A stretch of DNA of 64,000 nt from positions 1 through 64,000 of the forward strand of contig FMBT01000400.1 of NCBI GenBank assembly GCA_900095095.1, in the 5' to 3' direction. The position numbers and the translations under genes are program-made. The notes beneath the pieces are model-generated. The model did not search any database. It was not told the origin of the DNA and saw only the letters and a program-made list of their open reading frames with translations. Source of the DNA: Fragilariopsis cylindrus CCMP1102. Taxonomy: Eukaryota > Bacillariophyta > Bacillariophyceae > Bacillariales > Bacillariaceae. Of the stretch, positions 1-9,784 are shown one piece after another. Each line of letters starts with the position of its first letter. The first letter of the stretch is position 1.

Positions 1-12
1 TCGTCATTATGA

Positions 13-240
13 ATCGATAGGATTGGGAGCTATACCAATTACACAACTCGACCCATATTTTATTCCCATTTGAGAGAGGGTCATATTATATACAAGAATA
101 GTATTTGGAACTTGACAGAATTAAATTCAAGCTTGCCCATGATGCAGCCAAGATGTGTAAATAGGAACATGATTTTTGAAGAATACTGGATGGAATATAT
201 TGAACGTATTGTTGGAAGACCTTTAAGGGGTGGGATGTAA
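13..240 (+). CDS. Possible 3' end of a gene that starts before the window
   Basis: An open frame of 75 codons runs from a stop at 10-12 to a TAA at 238-240. Its translation is compositionally protein-like: aromatic and charged residues, an Asn-X-Thr sequon, and a tail with EEYWMEYIERIVGR. There is no ATG near the left end, so it would be a last exon or a truncated gene. I do not recognise the family. The neighbouring genes act in glycan or methyl transfer, and the WMEYIE-type tail would suit a glycosyltransferase C-terminus, but that is only a guess. Confidence 0.3.
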   Translation: MDRIGSYTNYTTRPIFYSHLREGHIIYKNSIWNLTELNSSLPMMQPRCVNRNMIFEEYWMEYIERIVGRPLRGGM

Positions 241-474
241 ATCAGAACGCAAAAGCAACTGATAACTCTTAACCAATTCTCTTTGTCATCAGTGCCAATT
301 TATAATCAACTAGGTCATGTCATCAATACATAAATATTACTTAGATATCACTTTTTCCCATCCAAACCCCAAGCCATAAGCCATTTCGTGAGTCTCGGAA
401 AGCATAGCCCGCACTTGACAAAGTTGCCCATGCACGAGCTCCAACCCCGTCCTTACCATAAGCATGCCACCCTA

Positions 475-1344
475 TTAGAAACCACGGAGACACGCCTCAA
501 TGAAGCCGTGCTTCTTTGGCTTCGAGCAAATAGGGTCGTATTCACATCCTTCGCAATTGATATCCAACAGGGTAGGGATGACGGCATCTGCTTCACGATT
601 ATGAAGCTGCCCGATTTCGGACAATGCAAAATCGAAAGATCTTATTTGTCCCGTCACTGTTGTTTTTCCATCAAGGTTCTTGCCTGCCGCCATGTCGCCG
701 ACAAATGTTGAAAGTCCATTGAGTGCGTTGATATGCACCTTAATTTCTATGTCATTTTCCGCCAATCCATACGGGTGGACATGCATTCGTGGTTCATCTT
801 TCCAAAGCTCCTTCAACTCTTCCGCAAATTGTGGAATGACTTCATATGCATGGTACTCACAATTTGGATATTTTTTGATGTGCTCTTGTGAGCTCTTTGC
901 TTCCCTATGCGCTCCAATCTCTAGAACTATACATGGCAACTTCTCCGTTCCGTGTTCCAATTGTGGCATGGGTGATGCACGAGCCATTTGAATTGACTTG
1001 TTCCATCGTTTATAGTCTCCTGTGTCACCATGATGTGCAAACTGGGCTCCTAAAAAGGGAACTTCTTGACTCTTGCCATTCAAAGCTGTCCGGGGAGTAC
1101 CATCAGAATTAACAGACAATTGTGAAATGATTGGTAGTTCTCTATTGAGCAAAATTTGTTTTAAGCATGACAACATCTTGGCATCTGTTGAAGTATCTAC
1201 AGAGTCGCATGATGATGGTATTGACATCGACCGATTGAGAACAAGAAACTCGACAATCAATGCTGTGAGTATTATCATCAGGACTAAGATTTTGGTAGAA
1301 ATGTAGGTTTTGGATAACGTTTGTTTTTGAATATGAAAGACCAT
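475..1344 (-). CDS. FkbM-type methyltransferase, membrane anchored, C-terminus broken
   Basis: This 289-residue frame has a short basic N-terminus, one hydrophobic segment at about residues 17-37 (signal anchor), then a lumenal region. A methyltransferase core begins near residue 138 with the SAM-site-like VLEIGAHREAKSS, followed by YHAYEVIPQFAEELKE and LLDINCEGCEYD, the FkbM/Methyltransf_21 signature (D-x-x-G-x-E, here NCEGCE). Family members usually run on for 50-70 residues after this motif; here the frame stops about 20 residues later. Downstream on the same strand, to about 337, other frames encode a plausible rest of the domain: GWHAYGKDGVGARAW, then CQVRAMLSETHEMAYG and a GFGWEK ending. 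So small indels, or an intron I could not place, break the 3' end. The likely role is O-methylation of a glycan or metabolite in the secretory path; the substrate is unknown. Confidence 0.62.
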   Translation of the reverse strand: MVFHIQKQTLSKTYISTKILVLMIILTALIVEFLVLNRSMSIPSSCDSVDTSTDAKMLSCLKQILLNRELPIISQLSVNSDGTPRTALNGKSQEVPFLGAQFAHHGDTGDYKRWNKSIQMARASPMPQLEHGTEKLPCIVLEIGAHREAKSSQEHIKKYPNCEYHAYEVIPQFAEELKELWKDEPRMHVHPYGLAENDIEIKVHINALNGLSTFVGDMAAGKNLDGKTTVTGQIRSFDFALSEIGQLHNREADAVIPTLLDINCEGCEYDPICSKPKKHGFIEACLRGF

Positions 1345-1457
1345 TTCAATAAGACGAGGTACAATTTATGTAATTTAATGTGAGTGGCTGCTGGAGTATT
1401 TATAGTTTACTGCAACGCCAAGAAAGTAAATCTGTCATGAAGTGGCTACAGTATTGC

Positions 1458-2313
1458 TGTGTGTATTTGACGCAACTTGATCTGAAAGAATCTGAGCAGG
1501 TATCCGAATACAATTTGTACGGTACAGTAAGTGCAACAATGGATTTGCGTTGGTGCAAATTCTGCTAACAACGGCCATGTCATTTTTATGTGTGAATACT
1601 GCACAGAATGTATGTAAAATGTTGGGCTGTATTATGTTTTATACAATTCATTAGCGCTCAACTTGAGGTTTAGTCCCGCTTTCACAATAATTTCATTGTA
1701 ACTTAATACTTGGTGACGATGGTAATGCTTTAGACAGGCTTTGAACAATGCCAGTGAAGCACGATATGAGCGCGATTAAATACTTAATCTTCTATTTTAC
1801 GATGGTACAAAAGTCCCGGTTCAAGGTTGTTTTATTAAATAAGCGCAATGTAGTATAGGCTGGTGCGCGATGTACTTTCAACCTTTGTTCAATAATGCTC
1901 AGGCAATGTTCACTGTTCTCTTATTGATTTAACAACAACATTTTGATTCAACGCACTAGAAACTCTAAGCTTCAAACGCTAATTGAACATGACTCGAATC
2001 AATTGAATTTTTCACGTTTAGCTACTGTACTTGAAGTAAGTTACTGCTCACGAAGGACATGTTTTGTTCTTTTTGTTGTTTTTAGTGCTAAAATGCTAGT
2101 TATACTGCAGAAATTCCTAAATAACGCTTTTACGTACTTCGTTTACCTTTGTTCAATAATGCTCAGGCAATAGAAAGTAGAACACAGCATTTCACCATCT
2201 TTTGTTAGCAGAATTTGCACCAACGCAAATCCATTGTTGCACTTACTGTAAATTGTATTCGGATACTTACTTGTTCATATTCTTTCAGATCAAGTTGCGT
2301 CAAATACACACAT
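1458..2313. repeat. Inverted repeat pair, arms ~112 bp, loop ~630 bp
   Basis: Read on minus, 2201-2313 matches 1458-1570 over nearly its whole length, with a few substitutions and one short gap. The shared core includes GTGTATTTGACGCAACTTGA, a second block with TATCCGAATACAATTT, and AGTGCAACAATGGATTTGCG. Such long arms around a non-coding loop fit a fold-back or MITE-like element, or a segmental inversion of promoter DNA. No clear target-site duplication was found. Confidence 0.6.
2056..2134 (+). repeat. Dispersed repeat upstream of the GT47 gene, inverted copy at 4086-4160
   Basis: Read on minus this segment matches 4086-4160, with shared blocks CGTTATTTAGGAATTT, CTAGCATTTTAGC and AGAACAAAACATG, a few substitutions and a gap of about five bases. 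The two inverted copies bracket the exostosin gene at 2330-3880. Related short motifs (CACTGTTCTCT) also recur near 1908 and 4190. Confidence 0.6.
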
Positions 2314-2329
2314 AATTCCGATCATTATA

Positions 2330-3880
2330 TTGTTGGTGCAACATCAGACATTTATGATGAGGTTAAGGACAATACAACATGATGCAATTAGGGCCCAATC
2401 GGAGCAAAATCCGAAGACTTTGAAGTTAAATTGGAAGATTATGGTAGGTATCAGTGTCAGTCTCACTTTTCTTTTCAACCAACACAACTCTTTGGAGTGG
2501 TATAAAATTGTTGCAAAACAACATGCTCTGCGCGAGGGGACTGATACTACTGATGACACTTCTCTATTGTCAAAAGAGATAATGACAAAGATTCAAGGCC
2601 TGACCAACGAGCTGGAAAACTCTAAGATTCGCTATTATGTATATGACGATGACGGTTTGAGGCTCCCCAAGATCCGCGCTCAGGCCAATCGCTTCGACAA
2701 GCCGTGGGCATGGAAAGCTAGGTGGGGCACGCGGTTTGAAGACTACGCACGGGGAGAGATCCGCTGGCTGGAGAGCCTAGAAACCTCGACTCTCCGGACC
2801 CGTGATCCCTTAGAGGCGGACTTTTTTGTTGTCCCGATACCCATCACTGCCACGCACTTTTGGGGCACAACAAGCGATCGAACCACGGCACTTCGGCGTC
2901 TGCTGTTTGGTTGGAATCACAGCGACAGCAACATCAATAGCAGCAACAACAGCAGCAACATTGATGAATCATCATTGTTTCGCAGGTTTCCCGAAAAACA
3001 CCTCGCCGCCATTTCCACCTCTGAAAAATTAATCAATTGGTTGGGGTTACCAGAAGCTGAATTAAGATTATTTCGGAACTCAACTTTGGTCAGCGACGCT
3101 GACCTTGCCCGCTCAGATGATTGGCTCCGCGATCAAAACATTATACATTGCGATAAGGTTGAAGAACACGGCCATTTCGAAAGCAAATGGTTCAGGAACG
3201 TGGTGTCCGTAGGCTGGAGCTTTGAAGCAGCGGACCCCTCTTTTTTTTACCAACCTGTCACAATGGATGCCTGGGCACAGAAGTCGAATTGGTTTTTTTA
3301 TCACTCTAGGAAAACGCAATTTACTTGTAATTCAACGATATTCCGCCATGCGCTTCTTCCTGGGGGCCATGCGGAAACCCTCATGGCACAAAATATGGGA
3401 AGCAACAACACTAATAACAATACAAACTTCACTCATGTCATACAAGGATTCCGGCACCAGCCTGTCTCCATTGGATTTGACATTCCATACGAGGAATGGC
3501 AACAAAATTTCATAAACTCCAAATTTTGTTTAGTCATCCGTGGGGACACCCCTGGGAGTAGGTCGCTCTTTCGTGCCATCCGTGCCGGTTGCATGCCGGT
3601 TATTGTGTCGGATCAGTTACCATATTATCAACCAATCTATATCAACACGTTTCCCAATTGGAACGACTTCGCTCTCGTGGTCCCGGAGGACATATTTTTA
3701 GCTGATCCTGTTGGATCTCTTGACGCTGCCGTTGATGCCCTGATGCAGTCCAAACTTGTGTTGGAGCGGAAAATTGAGGGGCTGCGTCTCTTACAACGTA
3801 TCATGACCAATGATATGTCCGATTCATTGTTTGTTCCCGCCCTGGCAAAGGAAATCCTCATCGCTACTAGGAGCAAGTGA
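2330..3880 (+). CDS. Exostosin-family glycosyltransferase (GT47), type II membrane protein
   Basis: The 516-residue protein has a short basic N-terminus, one hydrophobic segment at about residues 40-55 (IMVGISVSLTFLF), a stem, then an exostosin/GT47 domain from about residue 100 to 490. Diagnostic pieces are the strand RYYVYDDDGLRLPK, the early DPLEADFFVVPIPI block, and the nucleotide-sugar-binding C-terminal lobe with FCLVIRGDTPGSRSLFRAIR followed by AGCMPVIVSDQLPYY. Family members transfer sugars to polysaccharides or glycoproteins in the Golgi; the acceptor cannot be read from sequence. An Asn/Ser insert near residues 200-214 is low complexity. The frame is intact and uninterrupted. It lies divergent to the FkbM-type gene and upstream of a second methyltransferase gene, consistent with glycan-processing neighbours. 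Confidence 0.9.
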   Translation: MLVQHQTFMMRLRTIQHDAIRAQSEQNPKTLKLNWKIMVGISVSLTFLFNQHNSLEWYKIVAKQHALREGTDTTDDTSLLSKEIMTKIQGLTNELENSKIRYYVYDDDGLRLPKIRAQANRFDKPWAWKARWGTRFEDYARGEIRWLESLETSTLRTRDPLEADFFVVPIPITATHFWGTTSDRTTALRRLLFGWNHSDSNINSSNNSSNIDESSLFRRFPEKHLAAISTSEKLINWLGLPEAELRLFRNSTLVSDADLARSDDWLRDQNIIHCDKVEEHGHFESKWFRNVVSVGWSFEAADPSFFYQPVTMDAWAQKSNWFFYHSRKTQFTCNSTIFRHALLPGGHAETLMAQNMGSNNTNNNTNFTHVIQGFRHQPVSIGFDIPYEEWQQNFINSKFCLVIRGDTPGSRSLFRAIRAGCMPVIVSDQLPYYQPIYINTFPNWNDFALVVPEDIFLADPVGSLDAAVDALMQSKLVLERKIEGLRLLQRIMTNDMSDSLFVPALAKEILIATRSK

Positions 3881-4383
3881 GGAGGAGCACGTGTCCTCGA
3901 AATATAATATTCATATGGCTATTTCTTGTACTCTATATCAATCGCGAAAAGGATTGCGGCATCATCAGCTGGTTTGAGTTCCATCATTGTTCTCCTTTTT
4001 ACTTTGGAACTTCAATAAAAAAATTGTAGATAATATTTGCGCGGAAAATAACGTCCAAATCATTGTTTCCGATATTAAAATATTCCGTAAAAACGTTATT
4101 TAGGAATTTGTGCAGTTATAGCTAGCATTTTAGCGCTAAAAACAAGAACAAAACATGACCAACGCGCTAAAATCAAGAACAAAAGAGAACAGTGATCACA
4201 CCTTCACCTTCACCTTCACATCGTCGTACAGCAGTAGTACTTTTGAAGTACGTTAGTTATTGCATTCTATTGCACATCACTCATCATTTCTCATGACTGT
4301 AATGAAGCTCTTATAATTTCTTATCACAACCTCAATATCAATAATAGAGAATATATATATATATATATACATATGTATAAACA
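3881..4383 (+). other. Intergenic region between the GT47 and second methyltransferase genes
   Basis: No gene is visible. The stretch holds the inverted copy (4086-4160) of the repeat at 2056-2134, a triple CCTTCA-type hexamer at about 4200-4220, and an (AT)n run at about 4351-4369. The promoter of the downstream gene should be here. Confidence 0.6.
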
Positions 4384-5474
4384 ATGGCTCGACATAAAAA
4401 CGATTTTGCTCGTCTGAGAAAAAACAACGATATATCATGGAACTCAGCTTACTTGAACAATAGAAGCTCTTTATTTTTTTTGCATTTGGAATCCTGTGTA
4501 TCATTTGTTTTTACGTACAAAGCTCTAACTTATCTGCAATAGGCTTTTCGCAATCAGCTGCTGCAGCGTCAATTCATCGGGAAGAGCAGATCAACGTCCC
4601 CGTGGTATCTTCTGAACACATTCCCTATGGAGCAAGTGCAGTGGCAGCGAGTAAATGGCGACTATGGACGGATATGACACCGTCCGAACAAGCTGTGGCA
4701 CTGGAAAAGGCATTTGCACGAGCGAAACCGTACGGCAAGATGCTGGGCAGAGATGCATCGAAGTTCCATAACCAGTGCAAAGATGGAAATAAACCTCTCC
4801 TGCTTGGAAAAGGGGGTGAACACATGGTATGTGGCCCGAAGCCCGACGCAGAGTCGGGTTGTAAGTTTTTCTCCTTCGGTATTAGAGATGACCCAAGTTG
4901 GGACATACATATGGGAGAAACGTGGAACTGTCGCGGATTTGCCGGTGACCCCTCCATCGTTCACCCCTCCAAGCTGCATCCAGCTGTGACGTTCCACAAC
5001 GTTGGTCTGAAAATGCTAAGGACCAACGTCGAGCAGAAGAAGAATCCAGAAGACGAGTGGATACTTGCGAGTCTGCCGCAGATTCGGAAATTTTTGGATT
5101 GGGACTATGTGGATATCGTAAAAATAGACTGCGAGGGATGCGAGGTGGCCATGGCGCGTGATATACTGGCCGAGGACAAGTCCTTCTTAGACAGAGTTGG
5201 TCAGATCTCCATTGAAACACACGCAACCCGAACATGGGTGAATACCGACGAGGAGCTTTACTACTACGCTCTTCAGTTCCCCTTGCTGGAAGACGCCGGC
5301 TTTAAATTAATATGGAGCAGCGTTTTCGGCTGTGGAAGGCATGAACATGATGGTTGCAGACCGGAGATGGAGGGGAAAATGTCTATGCCTTGTGGAAATA
5401 ACCCGCGGCCTGGAAAAAACCTTGTACCCTATGGTTGGAGCTGCCATGATTGGCTGTGGTCCCGTGTTGAGTAA
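4384..5474 (+). CDS. FkbM/METTL24-like methyltransferase, type II anchored, N-terminus split by one base
   Basis: The body of the protein is open from 4464 to 5474 without an ATG at its head. It begins with a hydrophobic segment (FIFFAFGILCIICFYV), then a linker, then a methyltransferase-like domain containing FHNQCKDGNKPLLLG, the acidic block DYVDIVKIDCEGCEVAMA (D-x-E-G-x-E type), IETHATRTW and a Cys-rich tail (GCGRHEHDGC). An ATG at 4384 in the neighbouring frame encodes a 30-residue basic cytosolic tail that meets the hydrophobic segment exactly at a run of eight T (4474-4481). One more T would join them. I therefore take 4384 as the likely start, with a one-base discrepancy. Function: probable SAM-dependent methylation of a sugar or lipid in the secretory path. 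The domain call is good; the substrate is unknown. Confidence 0.75.
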
Positions 5475-6077
5475 CGTTCTTTTGAAACTAGTACGTTTTA
5501 TTGATAAACTAGAGTTTTTAAGGTAGATTTCTTCATTTCAATGGGTCTTACTATCACTGTATCCTACTATCGTGAGCAGAACTTTATGACCTGGATGGTT
5601 CAGAAGCCGGTCCCCTGTTAAGTCTCCTCTAGTAATAGTTACTGAAAGAGTGATTGAATTATCTTACATACGGTAAAATTGGCAGTTTGATTTGGTCTAT
5701 GGTACAGAATGTTCTGTGGGTAGTGAGTCAAATCTTTATGCATTGCGATCATGGTGATGCATACGAAAGAAAAGATATAAATCGAATATATAAAAAAGAA
5801 AATAACTGAAAAACTAAGGATTATTTAACATATGTTTCATAAGTTACCATCAGTTAGTGTTCTTCTAATGCTACTGCATAGTTCGCTTCGCTTCTTCGCT
5901 GATGTGTGGTGTCAATCAGAAAGGCGAATTCTCATTTTTTCTCTTCTGTTTTCTGTTTGCTTCAACATTATTAATTCCTTTTCCTTTTCAACAAGAACAA
6001 TACGGTAAGTAGTATAATACCTAGAGAGATTGATAGATAGAGAAAAAGAGATTAAAAACAGTAACGTGATCTTAGTA
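5475..6077 (+). other. Intergenic region and possible first exon before the SDR remnant
   Basis: The part to about 5900 shows nothing coding. An ATG at 5902 opens a short frame with a hydrophobic run (FSFFLFCFLFASTLLIPF) that meets a GTAAGT donor at 6005. An AG acceptor at 6074-6075 would join it in frame to the dehydrogenase body at 6078 (71-bp intron). This exon is plausible but weak. Confidence 0.3.
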
Positions 6078-6879
6078 ATGAACAGGATTGCATTAGTAAC
6101 AGGGGGTGGTTCTGGATTAGGTCGTGCAACTGTAGAAAGATTTGTTCGTAATGGTTTTGCAAAAGTTACATTATGTGATTTACCATCAAGTGACGAGGGG
6201 ACCCTTGATGATGGGTATAAAGTAGCAAAAGAATTGAATTCAACGACGTCAGAAAGCAACCAGAGACATCGGAGAACGAATATTTGGTAAAGACGATAAT
6301 GACGACGGAGTTGTTAATACAGTTGTGAATTGTGCAGGGATTGTACTTGCGGGAAAAACAATTTCTTCGAAGGGAGTAGTACACGACTTGGATAAATTTG
6401 AAAAGGTACTACAAATTAATACCAGGACATTTAATCTTATTATACGATTAACAGTAGAAAGAATGGTCAAAGAGGCTATACAAAACAAAGCAGTAAAAGC
6501 TGAAGTAATAGCAGATGATCTGAATACAACAGAAAATGGTGTTATAATTAATACAGCATCCATTGCTGCATATGATGGTCAAATTGGACAAGTTGCATAT
6601 GCGGCATCCAAAGCTGCAATTGTTGTTATGACATTACCGTTAGCACGTGACTTATCATAATATGGTATACGTGTTAATACAATTGCACCAGGATTATTTC
6701 AAACACCATTATTAAAAGTAATACCAGAAAAAAATCAATCAAAACTTGCAAAACAAGTACCATTCCCATCACGATTAGGTTATCCTGATGAAGATGCACA
6801 ACTAGTTGAAATTATCATATCAAATTCTATGATAAATGGTGAAGTTATACGTATTGATGGTGGTATACGTATGCCATAG
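6078..6879 (+). pseudogene. HSD17B10: HSD17B10-like short-chain dehydrogenase, decayed
   Basis: The translation follows human type-10 17-beta-hydroxysteroid/3-hydroxyacyl-CoA dehydrogenase closely: IALVTGGGSGLGRATVERF (NAD-binding TGxxxGxG), NCAGIVLAGK, GVIINTASIAAYDGQIGQ, the catalytic [38 protein letters not shown] and the ending [14 protein letters not shown]. Normally this is a mitochondrial fatty-acid and isoleucine breakdown enzyme of about 255-260 residues. Here a one-base loss near 6253-6255 (a short A run), a missing block of roughly ten residues just before it, and a TAA at 6658-6660 in place of a usual residue before YGIRV break the frame. A pseudogene fits best; base-calling error could explain the single-base change but not the missing block. 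Confidence 0.8.
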
Positions 6880-6893
6880 AATAGCTACTAGAT

Positions 6894-7088
6894 GCTGATA
6901 GGAAGATGCGAGAGAGAAAGAGAAAGGAACAGAACGAGATATAAGATAGAAATAACTACATCCGCGCTTTTGAGATTGATCAGTTAACACAGAGGAAAAT
7001 AGATGATACAGGGAAAATGAAAAACAAAGCACAGAAAAATAATCAAGGTGATGACAACAGCTTTGAACTGGCGGCAAATAAAAGAGAA
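6894..7088 (+). repeat. Dispersed ~195-bp repeat, copy 1 (copy 2 at 9461-9648)
   Basis: This follows the dehydrogenase remnant directly and matches 9461-9648 in the same orientation at roughly 85 percent by eye. Shared blocks include GAAGATGCGAGA, GATTGATCAGT, GAGGAAAATAGAT and TTGGCGGCAAATA (one substitution). Both copies lie just 3' of a gene, so this is either a mobile non-coding element with a 3'-flank preference or a shared 3' region from an old duplication. Confidence 0.7.
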
Positions 7089-7190
7089 AACAAGAAAAGG
7101 TCGGAAAGAAAAGAGAGAATGAATCAGTCATATGTAGAGGTGGCGGCAGCAGTATGGTACGTATTACTTTCTATGTAGTCCTATAGCAGC

Positions 7191-7425
7191 AGCTACGGGT
7201 TTTTAGATTACCATTATACACATAGCAAATAGATTCTGCATCTTTATTTCTAATTACATTTATCCTACATAATAGCCGCCACTGTATAACACGGCATATT
7301 ATAAATGCTTTGCTAGTGTGTTCTTTTAGTAACGACTTTGTGTTGGTTTGAGATGCATGCATGCATATGAATGAATGATGACAACGACCCGGGTCGCTGC
7401 TAAAGACCGATGAAAGATCGGTTGA
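7191..7425 (-). repeat. Dispersed ~235-260-bp repeat, inverted relative to 15409-15665
   Basis: Read on minus, this stretch matches 15409-15665 over its full length, apart from a ~25-base insert in the other copy. Landmarks are CAACCGATCTT, the perfect palindrome CGACCCGGGTCG flanked by GCAG and TTGTCATCATTC, TTACTAAAAGAACACACTA, CCGTGTTATACAGTGGCGGC and GCAGAATCTATTTGCTATGT. There is no coding potential, so a non-autonomous mobile element is likely. Both copies sit immediately 3' of a coding region. Confidence 0.75.
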
Positions 7426-8550
7426 AGATAAAGAAGAGAGGAATGAAGTGGAAAACTAGAATTTGTTTCATTGTGAATTTGTCTATTCTCTTGCTTCTCC
7501 TCTCTCTCCTTTGCTATCTTTCTTTCCAGTTCTTCACAACAATTCTTCTCCTTCTTTCCTTCCTTGACTGCTGCCTCTGTCCTTCCATATGTTCCACAGA
7601 CCTTTTCTTGCAAGTCACCAAGTGGAAGGAGAGAATCTCGGCTACAACGATGGCAGTGTTGGTTATTCATTCAAAAATTACACTACTCACGTATAGGAAG
7701 CACTTATCCTGGACTCCAATCTGGACCCTGTGGCAGTTTCATAATGACAGTTTTTCCCCGTCAACATCAGCCTGGCAGCTGTTGCTTGACACTCTGCAAT
7801 AAATGTTTTTGCATGTTCATTGCTCCTAACTTTTCTTAGAACCCTATTCTACTTGATTCCTACCCAATGACATACCTGTTTCGACTAATAGCTTTATCCG
7901 GTCTACTTACTTAGTATGTCAAGTAATATGCATTCCTCTCTTCCTCTGTTTTTCTTCCTTTCGCTCTTTATATATCTTTGGTGATGTGCAGTTTTTAGAA
8001 GGTATGCACGAATGATAAGTATGGATAGGGCCCACCTTTATTGGGCATATTTGAAGGCACGCGCGGACGACTCGTCAGTATTCGTTCTATCTTTGGTTCG
8101 TATGTTGTGCATCAACGTGGGCCTACGTACAAAAATTCTTGCCATTTTTTGTTGTACAATTGTACGGAAGTCGTGCAAAGAATCTTTTGCTTGACTACTA
8201 ACTTACTTGTACTGTACGCGATAGTAAAGCATCGTACTTGGTTGTTTTCGTTTTATTAGAACATACAATTTAGATCTTTGACCTTCGCTGCTGCTACTAC
8301 AGTACCACGACGGCACACTGATTTCGTTTGTGCTTGTACGACTAGATTAATACAGCAGTCTCCTCCCAGGAAAAGAGAGATCACCCAGCCCTTCTGTCAC
8401 AATATTACTATTATTATTTAGCAACAGCAACAACAACAGCAGCAGCAGCAGCAGCAGCGGCGACAACAACAGCAACGACGACAACAACAGCAACAGCAAA
8501 CAACACACGAACAAAACTGTTATTATTGTTATTTATTATTGTTATCTATC
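7426..8550 (+). other. Long intergenic region, no supported gene
   Basis: The left part (7430-7800) is pyrimidine-rich and opens short frames that are mostly Leu/Phe/Ser/Cys. One, near 7600-7800, has a somewhat protein-like stretch (GSTYPGLQSGPCGSF), but I cannot assign it. About 8420-8500 is a CAA/CAG/CGA microsatellite directly upstream of the next gene, and probably lies in its 5' leader. Confidence 0.55.
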
Positions 8551-9389
8551 ATGCCGAGTAAAAGAAAATGCAAAGATAGTGATGCAAGGATCGAAGAAAA
8601 GACAGGCATTTCACGTGAAAAACATGAAAACAGGAATGAAATTTGTAATGAGATGCCGACGGGGAAATTGCGTATGACCGATCACGACAAGATGTTGTAT
8701 TTGGATGAATGCCGGTCGTGAATGGCGTCGAAATCCGGATTTGTTTTCGAGTTATCATCAACCAATGAGTATGCTCAATGCATTATTTCATTCCTTGGTG
8801 GATATGGTAATCTTTTGTGTCGACTTTCCTGTACCGAATATGAAATTCATTGCATTAAATGATGACCAGACATATTCGGAAATAATTTGTAATCGATACA
8901 CGGGTGAATTAATTGTTGATCCACGATATTTTGGAACAAGTAATTTCTGTACCGATGCACCCATGGGGATGCTACGTGGTTCGTTAACAACGAAGGAACA
9001 TGTTATGTTTGATGTGAAAACACATGAGAAGTATGGTGAGTAGTCAGGCTATGTAGACGTGTACTGTACTCTACTGTATTGTGGCATAGTAGAAGACATA
9101 CGTATATCCAAGAAACTTTTTATTCACACCTCTTTTATGTTTTTTTTTTTCATCTTGATCTTCTTCTATTCGAAAAGGTGACGGTTATAAACAAATTTCC
9201 AAAGGGATTCCGTGTGGTCATTACGATGGATCTCGACCACATCCAATAATTTTAAATGAACCACAAGGGGGACCAAAAGCAAAATATATGAGCAAGGAGA
9301 ATGATCCAAATTACAACCCAAAACCGGCGTCGGAAAAGAAAGGAGCACAAGAAGAAATACCATCACCTGCACCAATACTTAGTGAGTAG
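8551..9389 (+). CDS. Unknown two-exon protein, with a one-base frame shift near its N-terminus
   Basis: The ATG at 8551 opens a Lys/Glu-rich, hydrophilic start (PSKRKCKDSDARIEEK). The frame changes at about 8697-8704, where one base seems extra, into REWRRNPDLFSSYHQP and a compact domain with VDFPVPNMKFIALNDDQ and TGELIVDPRYFGTSNF. A clear intron lies at 9036-9177: a GTGAGT donor within TATG|GTGAGT, a T10-plus tract and an AAAAG acceptor. Exon 2 continues in phase as GDGYKQISKGIPCGHYDGS, a Pro-rich tail and a TAG at 9387-9389. I recognise no family. The conserved-looking middle and precise splice sites argue for a real gene; the N-terminal shift may be an error or decay. Confidence 0.55.
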
Positions 9390-9460
9390 TAGTAGTAGTA
9401 GTAGTAGAGTAGTAGTTCGAATGTTGACACGAAACAATCATCAGTATGTATGTAGAGATT

Positions 9461-9648
9461 CTGATATGAAGATGCGAGAAAGAGAGACAGAACGAGATAT
9501 TCGATAAAGAGAACAACATCCACGCTTTTAAGATTGATCAGTCAGCACGGAGGAAAATAGATCATACAAGGAAAATGGAAAACGAAGCACATAAAAACAA
9601 TCAAGATGATGACAGCAGCTTTGAATTGGCGGCAAATAGAAGAAACAT
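9461..9648 (+). repeat. Dispersed ~190-bp repeat, copy 2
   Basis: Second copy of the repeat at 6894-7088, in the same orientation and again just 3' of a gene. A GTA microsatellite at about 9387-9416 lies between the stop codon and the repeat. Nothing else is seen between 9390 and 9784. Confidence 0.7.
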
Positions 9649-9784
9649 TACATTACAAGAAAGATAATAAATACTTTATGAAGTAGAATTAATAGATATG
9701 TATTTGAATATAATCAACTACATACAGTAGCACACATTATTGTGCTAGAAAATAATAAATATCAGCCTTTCGATTCAATTCGAT

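Larger units (their letters stand above)
1345..2329. other. Divergent intergenic region between the FkbM and GT47 genes
   Basis: The stretch separates two divergently oriented genes and should hold both promoters. It is AT-rich and I see no gene in it. It contains a pair of inverted ~112-bp repeats (1458-1570 and 2201-2313) and a short direct repeat around 1882-1910 and 2147-2172 (shared core CAATAATGCTCAGGCAAT). Both start codons lie just outside the repeat arms. Confidence 0.6.

Noticed and set aside
7410-7802. Open frame of 130 codons rich in Leu/Phe/Cys
   Set aside because: It is driven by a pyrimidine-rich tract, overlaps another open frame of equal quality, and shows no domain or splice support.
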